Assembly (NCBI GenBank): GCA_963930655.1
Contig: OZ005600.1
Span: 16,584,501-16,648,500, forward strand
DNA: 64,000 nt
Direction: 5' to 3'
Origin: Myrica gale
Lineage: Eukaryota; Streptophyta; Magnoliopsida; Fagales; Myricaceae
Positions 21,529-32,902 of the stretch are shown piece by piece; within the stretch, counting starts at the first letter, position 1; each line of letters starts with the position of its first letter. A model generated the notes under the pieces. The model saw nothing but the letters and a program-made list of their open reading frames with translations, was not told where the DNA came from and made no database searches. The position numbers were made by a program, and so were the translations under genes.

Positions 21529-21601
21529 GGAATTGTAGTCAAGTGGTTAAGGCATTGAGTCCTCAAAACTTCTATTAGTTGGTTCAAATCCGACCAGTTC
21601 C
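21529..21601 (+). tRNA. tRNA-like sequence (tRNA pseudogene or SINE head)
   Basis: The first and last seven bases pair (GGAATTG with CAGTTCC, one G-T). The T arm GTTGG-TTCAAAT-CCGAC pairs fully, and a short D arm GTC...GGC can form. It contains pol III box-like words TAGTCAAGTGG (A box) and GGTTCAAATCC (B box). The anticodon stem does not pair well, so a functional tRNA is unlikely; no anticodon is assigned. It may be an old plastid/mitochondrial-type or nuclear tRNA copy, or the head of a SINE. Confidence 0.5.
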
Positions 21602-21747
21602 TACATCGCTAGCTCATTCCACTCATCATTTTTTACATAGTTAATGTATAAAACGGAGGCTTCCACTGGCTCCTTTGTACTAGTGACTGAGGTAGTAGAT
21701 TCAACACTTTAGCTTCATTGGACTCACTAATTGCCCCACAAGCTTCG

Positions 21748-21889
21748 TGAAAGACTATGTAGCAACCCAAGAGGGGGGTGAATTGAGTTTTAATAAAAAT
21801 TAACATTTTTAAAGAGATTTAAAAAGTCAAAGCACAATAAACCACAAGGGCAAAGAACAAGGAATAAGAATAAAACTAAGGAGATAAGG
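21748..21889 (-). repeat. SIRE-type LTR end fragment
   Basis: Read on the minus strand it ends like the element A LTR: CAATTCACCCCCCTCTTGG, then GGTTGCTACATAGTCTTTCA. It starts at TGAAAGACTATG (21748) and is cut at 21890 where a gypsy LTR-type sequence begins. Confidence 0.75.
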
Positions 21890-22490
21890 TGTCACACCCC
21901 AGACGTTAGTTTAATGAGGCTAATGACAGCCGCGAGCATTCCCAACAAGGAACGCTCCAGCGTACTTACTAATCTTTTGCAGCGGATTTTTTTTAACTCT
22001 ATATCAATTAACGCGCATACAGAACATTAGAACCTGCTCCTCAAACGATAACGTGAAGTAGTAGCTGTAATTACACCAGAGTCTCAAAACAATAAACTGG
22101 TTAACAACTCTCAACCTAGAAGGACGAATAGCCCATGACCACCACACATCGGAGGCTCATGACGGCTCTTTCAAAATTATATCTAAACCTTTACTGAAAT
22201 AGCAAAAGGGAGAGAACATCCTCGACAGCCCCTCATCTAGGGTTCAAAGTTCTCTTCTTAGGTTTCCTCACCTGAAATATTGTCTGGAATGATACAATTT
22301 AAAACTGTGAGTCGAATGACTCAGTAAGGGATCAAGTGAAATAAAGATGCATGTCTTGCATGAGCATGGGTATTCAGGTGCATGAATGTCAATGGAATGC
22401 TTGCATATGCATGAGACATCCGTACTTGATCTGAAAAACATGCACTACAACTTAAAAAGAATTTCTTCTTGATTTGGGCTATTTATCTCG
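21890..22490 (-). repeat. gypsy LTR end fragment
   Basis: It begins TGTCACACCCC and shares GACAGCCGCGAGCA, GCTCCAGCGT and the CACCTGAAATAT...GGAATGATACAAT wording with the solo LTR at 46609. It is therefore the same LTR group in the same orientation. Its far end is lost before the protease fragment. Confidence 0.7.
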
Positions 22491-22872
22491 CTCCATGTTT
22501 TATTTGATTCAGGGGCCACACATTCATTCATTGCATCAGCATGCTGTAAGGCAAGAGATATAAAACACGAACCGCTAGAATATCATGTAGTAGTGTCGAC
22601 ACGTACTGGTGGGAGGATCAATTGTGATCGAGTAGTGAAGAATTATCCAATAGAAGTTGAGGGGCAAGTAATGCTTGCTAATCTGATAGTAATGGATATG
22701 GGGGGATTCGACATTATTTTAGGTATGGATTGGTTGGCAACGCATGGTGCTAGTATAAAGTGTTATGAGAAGAAGGTCGTGTTCCAAAAGGAGGGGAGAT
22801 CGGACTGTTGTTTTGTAGGTATGAAAAAGATGGAGCGAAGGCCGGCGATTATCTGGACGTGTAAGATGAATT
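22491..22872 (+). pseudogene. gypsy protease fragment
   Basis: The translation has LFDSGATHSFIASA, then GRINCDRVVKNYPIEVE and GFDIILGMDWLATHGAS. It is closely related to the protease at 1100-1450 but keeps the Trp after GMD. About 125 codons remain, ending in a premature stop at 22872-22874. It is a fragment of gag-pol without RT. Confidence 0.85.
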
Positions 22873-22874
22873 AA

Positions 22875-23328
22875 ATGAGATCCATAATCAATTAATGAAT
22901 TAAACTAATGTTAAATAAATCTGCTAAGTGTTCACACGTTGTAACGTCCCGTTCGGACACCTAACATTAATACCATCTGGATGTCTGTGTAACACTCGCA
23001 TGGCTTACATGTGTTGAAAATTGTTGAAAAAAGTTGTAACCATCCGGATGGTTGGCAGAGCCTTCGGACGTGATGTGACGTTTATTCAGCCAAATGTGTG
23101 CTTTCACATCATACGATGTCAGGAGAATTCTGTTTGGATGCGCAACCACCATCCAAACTCTTTTAATGTTTTGAACCGTTTTAAACGGTTCAAATTTTGG
23201 CATTTAATGCGGTGGAATTTCATTGGGCCACATATGCTGAAAAATGTCCGAACGGTGGGGCACTCATTCGGACGGTGTCCACGGATTGTCAAATTCGAAC
23301 ATGTTCAACATTTTTAGTTATACCGTGT
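22875..23328. repeat. LTR-like stretch rich in TTCGGAC/CATCCGGATG words
   Basis: No coding sequence is supported. The words GTTCGGACAC, CATCCGGATGG, TTCGGACGTG, GTCCGAACGG and TTCGGACGGTG occur within about 350 bp, a spacing like the palindrome arrays in the LTRs nearby. It probably belongs to a gypsy LTR. Neither end is defined. Confidence 0.4.
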
Positions 23329-24619
23329 TGTTAGCCCAATGTTGTTTTACAAAAAAATTATAAATGATTTTGATGATAACAAAAGTTTTCTTAGTTTTTG
23401 AGGACTTCAGAATCTATTTCTTCAATCCTCAAATTTCAAGCAATATTTAAAAAGAACTGATATTTATCACTCTAAAAGTTTTTCCTCATAATGCTTGATA
23501 ATCTCTTTAAAGGATAAGACACATAAAATCATTTTGGAAAGGTTTGAAAATTTCAAAAACACTGATTTTTGTCTCTAGGACTTTCAGATGTCAACACATT
23601 TATGACAAGTGTCGACACATTGCACTAACACCGGAGACATGTTTTTCTAGGAAAAAACATGTGTCGACACATTCATGACAAGTGCCGACACATTGCACTA
23701 ACTCCCGAGACATGTTTTTCAAGGAAAAAACATATGTCGACACATTGACCTTATAGTGTCGACACATTGCGCTGACTCCCGAGCACTAATTTTTGGTTCA
23801 AATTTTATGTGTCAGCACATGCTAGTTGAAGTGTTGACACATTTCACGGGATTGAGGATTTTCCGGAAAGCCATCAGACGCATTAAAACGCTCCTCATTT
23901 CATGGAAAAGTTTCCAACGGCTCTCTCACCTACCCACTCGACCGTTGAAGAAAAAATGGATTAAATAGAAGACTGGTTGTTGAAGAAATCAAGAGCTCTC
24001 ACCTACACGCACGATTTTGCAATTACTCCTTGACCTAACTATTGAGAAAAAGGGGGAAAGCCTTGAAGAAGAGAGAAGCTCCAGACCAACTGAGAAGGCC
24101 TGCTCCATCACCATCAAATTTCGAGTCTTCTAGTGTAAATCTATCTTCTCTCCTACCCTTGTACCTCATACTTGAATATTAGGCTTTAAGAGCCAATACG
24201 TGAGTTTTCACGTTGTACCCTTTCATTTAAAATTTGAAGAGTGTTGGGTAAACACTGGGCCCTACTTGTAAGAGTAGAAGAAATCCTCTAGGTTGTGAGG
24301 ATTTGTGAAGAGTTTAAGTGTGATCTTTGAAAACGCTTTGTAACGGTTCCTTAGCACCTCAGAAGCTAAGGTGTACTTGCTATTCGATTATAGTGAGTGA
24401 AGTCCAAGGAAGTTAATTGCCTTGGGGGTGGATGTATGCAAGTATTTTGGCCGAACCACCTATAAACTACTGTGTTATCTGTTCAACCCTTATCCTCTTA
24501 TATTTCATTATTTCTATACTGCTTTTGTTTATTGTGATTGGGGTTTTAAATCTCTTGAAAATTGTTTAAATTTCTGAAAACCCAATTCACCCCCTCTTGG
24601 GATGCTACATAGTCTTTCA
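23329..24619 (+). repeat. element A 5' LTR
   Basis: A 1291-bp direct repeat of 31609-32902. At 23585-23850 it contains an array of about eight TGTCGACACA-like palindromes. The 3' third has the SIRE-type words GGAAGCTAAGGTGTA-like and GCCTTGGGGGTGGATGTA. Confidence 0.93.
23585..23850. promoter_or_regulatory. palindrome array (GTGTCGACAC) in element A 5' LTR
   Basis: About eight copies of (A/T)GTGTCGACACAT or near variants occur in roughly 270 bp. Many are paired with 10-12 bp between members and separated by units containing CCCGAGACATGTTTTT. The array lies upstream of the R-like part, where LTR regulatory sequences usually sit. A regulatory role is inference. Confidence 0.55.
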
Positions 24620-24620
24620 G

Positions 24621-24638
24621 TTGGTATTGGAGCCGAGG
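24621..24638 (+). other. element A primer-binding site
   Basis: TTGGTATTGGAGCCGAGG follows the 5' LTR by one base. It is a variant of the initiator-Met tRNA site (TGGTATCAGAGC) that SIRE elements use; element B has the better-kept form. Confidence 0.65.
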
Positions 24639-24652
24639 TTTCAACTCTTTTA

Positions 24653-26240
24653 ATGACAACCATTGTTAGTACATCCTTAGCTGAAGGTCAATCCACAAAT
24701 AGACCACCTCTCTTCAATGGAACATGTTATAACTATTGGAAAGCTAGAATGAGAATCTATAACCAAGCCATAGATTATGATGTAAGGAGAATAATCTCAA
24801 ATGGCCCTAGATTCCCTAGAAACAAGGAAGGTGTATTGAAGGATGAAAAGGAATTTGATGATGATGATTTGAAACTCATGTCTTTGAACTCATAAGCTAT
24901 GAATGTTTTATATTGTGCTTTAGATTCAAATGAGTTTAATCGAATTTCCGGTTGTGAGACTGCAAAGCAAATTTGGGATAAACTTCAAGTAACTCATGAA
25001 GGTACAAGCCAAGTAAATGAATCTAAAATAAGCATGCTTGTACATAATTACGAGCTCTTTAGAATGCAATCCGATGAATCTATCTCTTGCATGTTTACGC
25101 GCTTTACTAATATTGTGAATTGTCTTAAATCTCTTGGTAAAGAATATACTAACGTTGAAATGGTGAGAAAAATTCTTAGGTGCCTACCTAAAGCTTGGGA
25201 ACCTAAAGTAACTGCTATTCAAGAGGCTAAAGACTTGACCAAGCTCTCATTAGATGAACTCATGGGTTCCCTCATGACACATGAGATGAACCGAACAAAG
25301 GAAGAAGAGGAAGAAGGCAAAGGAAAAAGAGGAATTGCCCTAAAAGCCTCATGCTCAAGTAGTGATGAATCTTCCGAAGACGATGAAGAAATGACATTAT
25401 TCACCAAGAAGTTCAAAAAGTTCTTTCGGAAGAAACAAGGAGATAGAATATTTCAAAGAAAGATAAACCACAAAGGGGATAGTAGCAAGAAGAATGAGAT
25501 TATTTGCTTTGGATGCAAAAAATTGGGTCACATAAAGACGGATTGTCCCAACCTTAAAACCCATAAAAAATCTAAGAATTTCAAAGATAAGAAGAAAGCC
25601 TTCTTGGCTGTATGGGGAGAATCCAATGATAGTGATAGTGAAAGTGACGTTGAAGAAGTGGCAAATCTGTGCTTTATGGCAAATGATGATGACGAAGAGG
25701 TACAAGAATCTTCAACTTCTTCATTCTCTTTTGATGATTTGCAAGAAGCTTTTAATGAACAATACATTGAAATAAAAAAACATTTTTTCAAACTATTGTT
25801 AACTCAAAAAGAACCATGAATTGCTTATTCAAGAAACTGACACCTTAAAATATCAAGTTGTTTCTCTTAAAGAGAATCTTGCAAAGTGACAAAAGAAAAG
25901 GTAAATGTTATACATGAAGAATCAAATGACTTAAAATTAGAAAACAATTGTTTGAAAGAAAAAGTTGAATCTCTTACTCAAGATATTGCAAGATTTACTC
26001 AAGGAAAGAAAAAACCATGAAATTCTTCTTGGCTCACAAAGATGTTGCTTTAACAAAAGTGGCATTGGATGCAATTCTTTCATGAATAAAAAATCCTATT
26101 CCTACATGATTACAAAGTCTTCTCCATCATTTATTATGTGCAACTTTTGTGGGAAAAAGGGACACATTTCACATAATTGTCCAGCAAGAAAGTCTTGTTT
26201 GTTGGGCATAGATTTGAAAATGTGTATACGGTTCATTTAG
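24653..26240 (+). pseudogene. element A gag with two zinc knuckles
   Basis: The start codon at 24653 opens the frame. A UBN2-type Gag reads FNGTCYNYWKARM, an in-frame stop at 24893-24895, then MNVLYCALDSNEF, YTNVEMVRKILRCLPKAWEPKVTAI and LMGSLMTHEMN. The acidic and basic regions are followed by a first CCHC knuckle (CFGCKKLGHIKTDC, about 25505-25546). A second (CNFCGKKGHISHNC, about 26140-26181) is reached after frameshifts around 25800-26000. Gag assembles the particle. The open 306-codon stretch 24899-25819 is the best preserved part. Confidence 0.88.
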
Positions 26241-27640
26241 AGAGCATCTCCTCAGAAAACATAAAATGACTTTCAGCTCTAAATGATAAGGATAGTTGGT
26301 TGTGGCATAGAAGACTTACTCATGCAAGTATGGACTTGATTTCAAAATTGGCCAAAAAGGATTTAGTTTTCGGTTTGCCTAAACTTAGTTTTGAAAAGAA
26401 TAAAATTTGTGAGGTTGTCAAAAGGGTAAAGAAATCAAAACCTTTTTTAAGCTTAAAAATGTTGTGTCCACTTCTAGACCACTACAACTTCTACACATGG
26501 ATTTATTTGGCCCTACTCGAACATTAAGTTTGGGTGGCAAACGTTATGGCTTTGTTGTAGTTGATGACTTTAGTAGATTCACATGGGTTATATTTCTAGC
26601 TCATAAAGATGAAGCTTTTCATGCCTTTGAAAAACTTAGCAAGATAATTCAAAATGAAAAAGGTTTTGCTATTTCTAGCATAAGGAGTGATCATGGAAAA
26701 AAATTTGAAAATTCCTCCTTTGAAAAATTTTGTAGTGAAAATGATATTAACCACAACTTCTCGGCTCCTAAAACTCCTCAACAAAATGATGTTGTAGAGT
26801 GAAAGAATAGGACTCTTGAAGAAATGGCTAGAACCTTGCTATGTGAAAGCAACTTGCCTAACTATTTCTGGACTGAGGCCGTTAGCACAAGTTGTTATGT
26901 TATGAATCGTTGCATGATTAGACTTATTCTCAAGAAAACCCCTTATAAGATATTGAATGAAAGAAAACCCAATATTGGCTACTTCCATGTCTTTGGTTGC
27001 AAATGTTTTGTACTCAACAACAATAAAGACAATTTGGGTAAGTTTTAGGCCAAGGCGGATACATGTATATTTCTCGAGTACTCAACTTCTAGTAAAACAT
27101 TTCGTGTTTTCAATAAACGTACCTTAGTTGTAGAAGAATCAATTCATGTTGCTTTTGATGAATATGACATACTTGTGACAAAAGATGATGAGGATATTGT
27201 AGATCTAAATAAAGAAGTTGAAAAGCTTACAATTGACAAGGACAAAGTATACACTCTTGAGAAAGAAAAAGAACCTCAAAGTATTCAAGAAGGGTATCAA
27301 CAAGATAAAGATGATCTACCGAAATCATGAAAATACATCAAAAGTCATCCTCCTTAAATCAATCTAATAATTTTGCTTTACTTTCACAACTTGAGCCGAA
27401 AATTTTTTTTGAGGCAAAAGGTGATGAAAGTTTTATCCATGCCATGAAAGATGAACTAAAACAATTTGAGAAAAATCATGTATGACATCTAGTTCCTAGA
27501 CCCAAGGATTATCCTATCATTGGTACAAAATGGGTTTTTAGAAACAAAATGGATGAATCCGGAAAAGTTGTAAGGAATAAAGCAAGATTAGTAGCCCAAG
27601 GGTATAATCAAGAAGAATGAATAGATTTTGATGAAACTTT
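26190..27640 (+). pseudogene. element A integrase region, protease deleted upstream
   Basis: After the second zinc knuckle the reading ARKSCLLG jumps directly into sequence that in element B lies after the protease, so the active-site segment (LDSGCSKHM in B) is missing. The integrase has a WHRRLTHASMDLISKLAK head, LLHMDLFGPTRTLSLGGKRY, VVDDFSRFTWV, IRSDHGKKFEN and PQQNDVVE. A TGA follows VVE (26802-26804). Later parts include CYVMNRCMIR and FGCKCFVLNN. Several shifts break the frame. Confidence 0.86.
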
Positions 27641-28222
27641 TGCACCCGTTGCCCGTTTAGAATCAATTCGAATGTTACTTGCTTTTGCTTGTTTCAAAGA
27701 TTTTAAACTCCTTCAAATGGATGTAAAAAGTGCATTTTTAAATGGATTTCTCTTTGAGGAAGTATATGTTGAGCAACCACCAGGTTTTGAAGATGAAAAT
27801 ATTCCTAAACATGTGTATAAGCTCACAAAAGCACTTTATGGTTTGAAACAAGCACCACGGGCGTGGTACAAAAGGTTGAGTTCATTCCTTATAGAAAATG
27901 GTTTTTCACGAGGCAAAATTGATACTGCCCTTTTTACCAAAGAGAAAGATAATGATTTGTTAATTGTTCAAATTTATGTTGATGATATCATTTTTGGATC
28001 AACTAATGAAGTCTCGTGTCAAGAGTTTTCACAAGTAATGCAAGGTGAATTTGAGATGAGTCTCATGGGGGAATTGAACTATTTCCTTGGACTTCAAATC
28101 AGACAAAGCAATGAAGGGATCTTCATCAACCAAGCAAAGTATACAAAAGATCTTCTCAAGCGTTTCTCTATGGAGAGTTCAAAACCAATTAGCACACCTA
28201 TGAGTCCATCAACAAAGATGTA
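27380..28222 (+). pseudogene. element A reverse transcriptase
   Basis: It begins with a degenerate KFFEAKGDESFIHAM-like start and IIGTKWVFRNKMDE. The long open stretch 27672-28223 has [36 protein letters not shown] and the catalytic box IYVDDIIFGSTNE (about 27975-28010). Stops occur at 27484-27486 and 27617-27619. This is the best preserved enzyme segment of the element. Confidence 0.9.
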
Positions 28223-28921
28223 AGAGATGAAAATTGTAAGAATGTGGACCAAACCAAATACTGAGGTATGATTGGATCCTTACTCTATCTTACCGCTAGT
28301 AGGCCAGATATAATGTTTAGTGTTTTTATGTGTGCTAAATATAAATCATGTCCTAAGGAATCTCATCTTATTTCAGTTAAACGAATTTTTAGATATCTTG
28401 TTGGAACTCAAAATATAGGATTGTTTTATCCTAAGAGTGTTGAATTTAATTTACTAGGATACTCGGATGCGGACTTTGCTGGTTGCAAAATTGATAGAAA
28501 GAGTACTAGTGGCGTTTGCCAATTTCTTGGCCCCTCACTAGTCTCTTGGTGTTGCAAGAAACAAAACTCCATAGCTCTATCAACTACAGAAGCTGAGTAT
28601 ATTGCTGTGAGCAATTGTTGCGCACAAGTTTTATGGATGAAACAATAACTAGAAGATTTTAATCTTTATTACACTTTCATCCCAATAAAATGTGACAACA
28701 CTAGTGCTATAAATCTTACAAAAAATCCAATTCAGCACTCTAGGACAAAACACATTGAGATAAAGCATCACTTTATTCGTGATCATGCTCAAAGAGGGGA
28801 TATAGTTCTTGAGTTTGTAAATACCGACTTTCAATTGGCGGATATTTTCACAAAACCCCTTAATGAGGATAAATTTTGTTTTATTCGACAAGAAATAGGA
28901 ATGAGATTTCCTTTAGCTTAA
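28223..28921 (+). pseudogene. element A RNase H and pol end
   Basis: MIGSLLYLTASRPDIMFSV, GYSDADFAGCKIDRKSTSG, CQFLG, STTEAEYIAVSNCCAQ, DNTSAINLTKNPIQHSRTKHIE and LADIFTKPLNE are all visible, the complete copia RNase H set. A TAA at 28646-28648 replaces one codon, and the reading continues in frame to the natural-looking stop near 28921. Confidence 0.9.
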
Positions 28922-29059
28922 TGTGATGATATATGCTTATTTTGATGCTTTGAATATGCTTCTTGGATGCTTAGGACATGGCTTGATCTATATGCTAAAA
29001 TGCTTTATGATGATATAAGTTCAAATTGATTTCATTAAAAATTCTCCGAAGAAATTTTA

Positions 29060-29262
29060 CTTTGTATAGAATGTGTCAACACTTGGTAATTCAAGTGTCA
29101 ACACATCTGGTTTGAATGACGTTTTGCACCAAGAAAGTATGTGTCGACACATGCCCTGAATGTGTCAACACATTAGCTTCAGTTCTCTAGTTTATTCAAA
29201 AATGACTCTCGGGTACATGTGCAATGTGCCGACACATTGATTCAATGTGTCGACACATATAT
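29060..29262. promoter_or_regulatory. second palindrome array, between pol and env-like ORF of element A
   Basis: About six TGTGTCRACACAT-like words occur in 200 bp, again paired (for example ATGTGCCGACACATTG and AATGTGTCGACACATA). The array begins about 140 bp after the pol stop and ends about 210 bp before the env-like start. It resembles the LTR array. Function is inference. Confidence 0.55.
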
Positions 29263-29471
29263 CGGGCACAGTGTTTTTAAAAAATCGGGTACTCGCGTGT
29301 TATATCAAGCCTTCTAGGGCAAGGGTCGGCACATTTCTCCCCTTCCCATTCACAGATCTCTCTCTCTCTCTCACTCTAGCCGAGCCTTTTCTCTCCTCCC
29401 CACGAAATCCTTTCTCCGGCCGGACCTCCTCTCAAACTCTCACCGCCGACAACACCACTGCACCTGCCGAG

Positions 29472-30969
29472 ATGTCCTCCAGTCGCCACAAACGCTCCCA
29501 ATCTCAGACCCCCTCTTCGGCAAGTTCCAGAGCAAAGAAGAAAGGGAAAAATATGGAAGAAGCAATGCCCTCCACCGAAGCCTACATCTACAGGTCATGT
29601 CTGTGCAAAAATCGCTTTCTACAAGATTTTAGGGCTAGGAAAGTTATTGGTGGTAGATGGACAGATTTCAATTGGTTCAATGAGAATGAGTTTGATTTTA
29701 AGGAAATGTTTGATTATCAAGGATGGGGTGTATTTGTTAATTTAAAGGTTGATTGCTATATCTATCTTGTTAAATTAGTGTATGCAAATGTTCAACACAC
29801 CACTTCCGAATCAGTCACAAGCTATGTAAATGGGAAGATTTTGGATTTGTCTTCAACTTCCTTGAATAATGTGATTGGTGCTCCCAATGGGGGAAGAAGT
29901 TCTTTGATGCGTACACCTGGATGAGAATGGCAGAGGTGGAACCTCTAGATATGCTTAGGGTTGTATTGGATAATCCAACCCCAAACAAAGTTTTTAAACC
30001 CACTGTTAGTGATTTGACAGTCCATAGAAGAATTTTAAATCACATGGTGTGCCATGGAATTTTACCAAGGACTGGTAAATTTGAGTATATTACTTTTTTG
30101 GAGTTGTTTATCATGTATTCCCTGATAACCCGTACTCCAATGAACCTTGGACACTTGATGATAAACCACATTAAGGCAGTCTCTGAAAAGAAAAGGCAAG
30201 GACTGCCTTATGGAATGTTTTTCACCCATTCATTCCATATCTTTGATATAGATGTCTCTATGGAGGTTAGAGAAAAACCCAAGGATTCCCAAGAATATAA
30301 TAAAAAACACTCAAGTTGATGGGTTTTACGAAAAATGAGGATGGAGATTGAGTGAAGAAATCAGTAGCAACTCCTCAAAAGGGTGGTGATAACAGTTCTG
30401 AGTCTGATGAGGATAGCGATGAGGATGTTGCTGAAACTCCTATAGAGGAGCATACTCCCTTATCTGTCTCTCTTCCACCTGTTGGTTATGCCTCCCGAAA
30501 AGCTTCTGCTGGTACCTCTCATCAACCTCGCCTAGATACTCTTGAGGCCTCTATGAATGAGATCAAAAAGGAGCAGAAGAAGTTGGGCAAGAATGTGGAA
30601 GATTTGGCTAGCTCTATGAAGACCGGGTTTGAAGAAATCAAGAAAATGCTTGTTGACAACATTGAACACCTTGAGATTATCTCTAAGGATATGAGGAATC
30701 TCAAACATTAAGTCAACAATAACATCAAAGTGGCAAGCAATGTGATCCAACATTCAGTAGATGAAATTGCTTCCACATCAGAAATTCTCAAGCAAGAGAT
30801 GAAGAACACTGCTGAAGATGTGATCAAGGCTACCGAGATTCATTTGGATGAAGATCGCAATCTTCAACCTCGAGTGATTCAATGGACTTACTGGTTCTCC
30901 ACCACCTGGGTCAATTGGCTGAAGAAGTTTGACGTGGACCATCCACCTCCTCCCTTTGATTCCCCATAG
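29472..30969 (+). pseudogene. element A env-like 3' ORF
   Basis: The start at 29472 (MSSSRHKRSQSQTPSSAS) gives a Ser/Lys-rich basic N-terminus. It is followed by the region common to plant 'putative transposon protein' and SIRE 3' ORFs: FRARKVIGGRWTDFNWF, then (after a shift near 29915) MLRVVLDNPTP, VHRRILNHMVCHGILPRTG, ITRTPMNLGHLMINHI and KKRQGLPYGMFF. A coiled coil lies at about 30535-30705 (LDTLEASMNEIKKEQKKLG). The end is WFSTTWVNWLKKF and a proline-rich tail. The biochemical role of this ORF in SIRE elements is unknown. I see no signal peptide or clear membrane segment. Several frameshifts and stops are present. Confidence 0.82.
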
Positions 30970-31040
30970 TCTTCTTCCTTGACTCTCTCCACAACCTCTT
31001 ACCTTTTCACCTCCTCCCTTACTTGTTCTTTTTGATGATG

Positions 31041-31056
31041 CCAAAGGGGGAGAAGA
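31041..31056 (+). other. internal polypurine-like tract of element A
   Basis: CCAAAGGGGGAGAAGA follows the env-like stop by about 75 bp. It resembles the tract at 31595 and is typical for SIRE-type copies. Confidence 0.6.
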
Positions 31057-31594
31057 TGAATATGTGCTGAACTCTTAGCTCATTAGAGAACATTTTATTT
31101 TATCTTAGATGTACTTGTGCTGAACTTTATCCTCTGTTTATAATATCTACTCACTTCTGATCTATTGTGTTCTCTATGTTCATTCTTGACTTTTTTATGA
31201 TGCCCATATATAATTTCAGATATTTGCTTGTTGATAATCTCTAAGGAAGCTCAAAAGAAGCTTGTGAGAAATGCTCATTATCGTTCATTATGGACCAATG
31301 TAAATTGTTTTAGAAGTATTCTTTCTATCTCTCAAATTCTCTCTATATGAAGTCTTGGGTTCTGTTGATAATCTTTGGAGTTTGAGAAGTTTGGAGGAAG
31401 TTCATAGAAGTGTTTTTCTTATGTTTTAAATTTTGGGAAACCTCCACTTACAAAGGGAACTCTTAGTAAAATTTTTAAAAAATTCTAAAGTTGTTTTAGC
31501 TAAAAATATAACATGAAAAACTCATGCTTGTTCTCAGGGCGAGCTTTTCTATTTGTTAGCAAAAAGTTGTTTTTAACATGTTTTTGTCATCATC

Positions 31595-31608
31595 AAAAAG
31601 GGGGAGAA
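31595..31608 (+). other. element A polypurine tract
   Basis: AAAAAGGGGGAGAA directly precedes the 3' LTR start at 31609. It is the usual plus-strand primer position. Confidence 0.85.
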
Positions 31609-32902
31609 TGTTAGCCCAATGTTGTTTTTGCAAACAATTTATAAATGATTTTGATGATAACAAAAGTTTCTTAGTTTTTTGAGGACTTTAGAATTTATTT
31701 CTACAATCCACAAATTCCAAATTATATTTCAAAAGAATTGAATTTTATCTCTTTAAAAGTCTTTGCTCATAATGCTTGATAATCTCTTCAAAGGATAAGA
31801 CACTTAAAACCGTTTTGGAATAAGTTAAAACCTTCGAAAACACTGATTTTTTGTCTCCAGAACTTTTAGGTGTCGACACATTCAGAACATGTGTCGACAA
31901 ATTGCACTAACTCCCGAGACATGTTTTTCAAGGCAAAAACATGTGTCGACACATTGAACTTATAGTGTCGACACATTGCACTTACACCCGAGACGTGTTT
32001 TTGACCAAAACATGTGTCAACACATTGACCTTATAGTGTCGACACATTACACTGTCTCCCGAGCACTATTTTTTTGTTCAAATTTTATGTGTTAGCACAT
32101 GCTAGTTGAAGTGTCGACAAATTACATGGGATTGAGGATTTTCCGGAAAGCAATCAGATGCATTAAAACGTTCCTCATTTCAAGGAAAAGGTTTCAACGG
32201 CTCTCTCACCTACCCACTCGACCATTGAAGACAAAATGGGTTAAATAGAAGACTGGTTGTTGAAGAAGACAAGAGTTCTCACCTACACGCACTGTTTTGC
32301 AATTACTCCTTGACCTAACTCTTGAGAAAAAGGGGGAGAGCCTTGAAGAAGAGAGAAGCTCCGCACCAATTGAGAAGGCATGCTCCTTCACCATCAAATT
32401 TCGAGTCCTCTAGTGTAAATATATCTTCTCTCCTACCCTTGTACCTCATAATTGAATATTCAGCTTTAAGTGCCAATACGTGAGTTTTTACCTTGTACCC
32501 ATTCCATTTAAACCTTGAGAGTGTTAGGTAAACACTGGGTCCTACTTGTGAGAGTAGAATAAGTCCTCTAGGTTGTGAGGATTTGTGAAGAGTTTAAGTG
32601 TGATCTTTGAAAACGCTTTGTAACGGTTCCTTAGCTCCCCGGAAGCTAAGGTGTACATGCTATTCGATTATAGTGAGGGAAGCCCAAGGAAGTCAATAGC
32701 CTTGGGGGTGGATGTAGGCAAGTGTTTTGGCCGAACCACCTAAAAACTACAGTGTTATCTCTTCAACCCTTATCTTCTTAAATTTCTCTATACTGCTTTG
32801 GTTTATTGTGATTGTTTGCGATTGGTGTTTTAAATCTCCTGAAAATTGTTAAAATTTATCAAAACCCAATTCACCCCCCTTGGATTGCTACATAGCCTTT
32901 CA
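31609..32902 (+). repeat. element A 3' LTR
   Basis: It matches 23329-24619 with scattered substitutions and small indels. The palindrome array lies at about 31870-32130. The end CTTTCA at 32902 abuts the truncated env-like ORF of element B. Confidence 0.93.
31868..32130. promoter_or_regulatory. palindrome array in element A 3' LTR
   Basis: Repeated (A/G)TGTCGACACATT words occur, with the same unit structure as 23585-23850 and several point changes that break some palindromes. Confidence 0.55.

Larger units (their letters stand above)
23329..32902 (+). mobile_element. SIRE-type Ty1/copia element A
   Basis: LTRs at 23329-24619 and 31609-32902 start TGTTAGCCC and end CTTTCA. The order on the plus strand is primer-binding site, gag with two zinc knuckles, (deleted protease), integrase, RT, RNase H, env-like ORF, polypurine tract. 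This is the layout of SIRE copia elements. The flanking 5-mers differ (CGTGT on the left, AAATC on the right), so one flank was altered after insertion. Many stops and frameshifts make it non-autonomous. Confidence 0.92.

Noticed and set aside
23585..23850. CRISPR-like array
   Set aside because: Palindromes alternate with spacers, but the spacers are themselves repeated, the genome is a plant's, and the array sits in an LTR.
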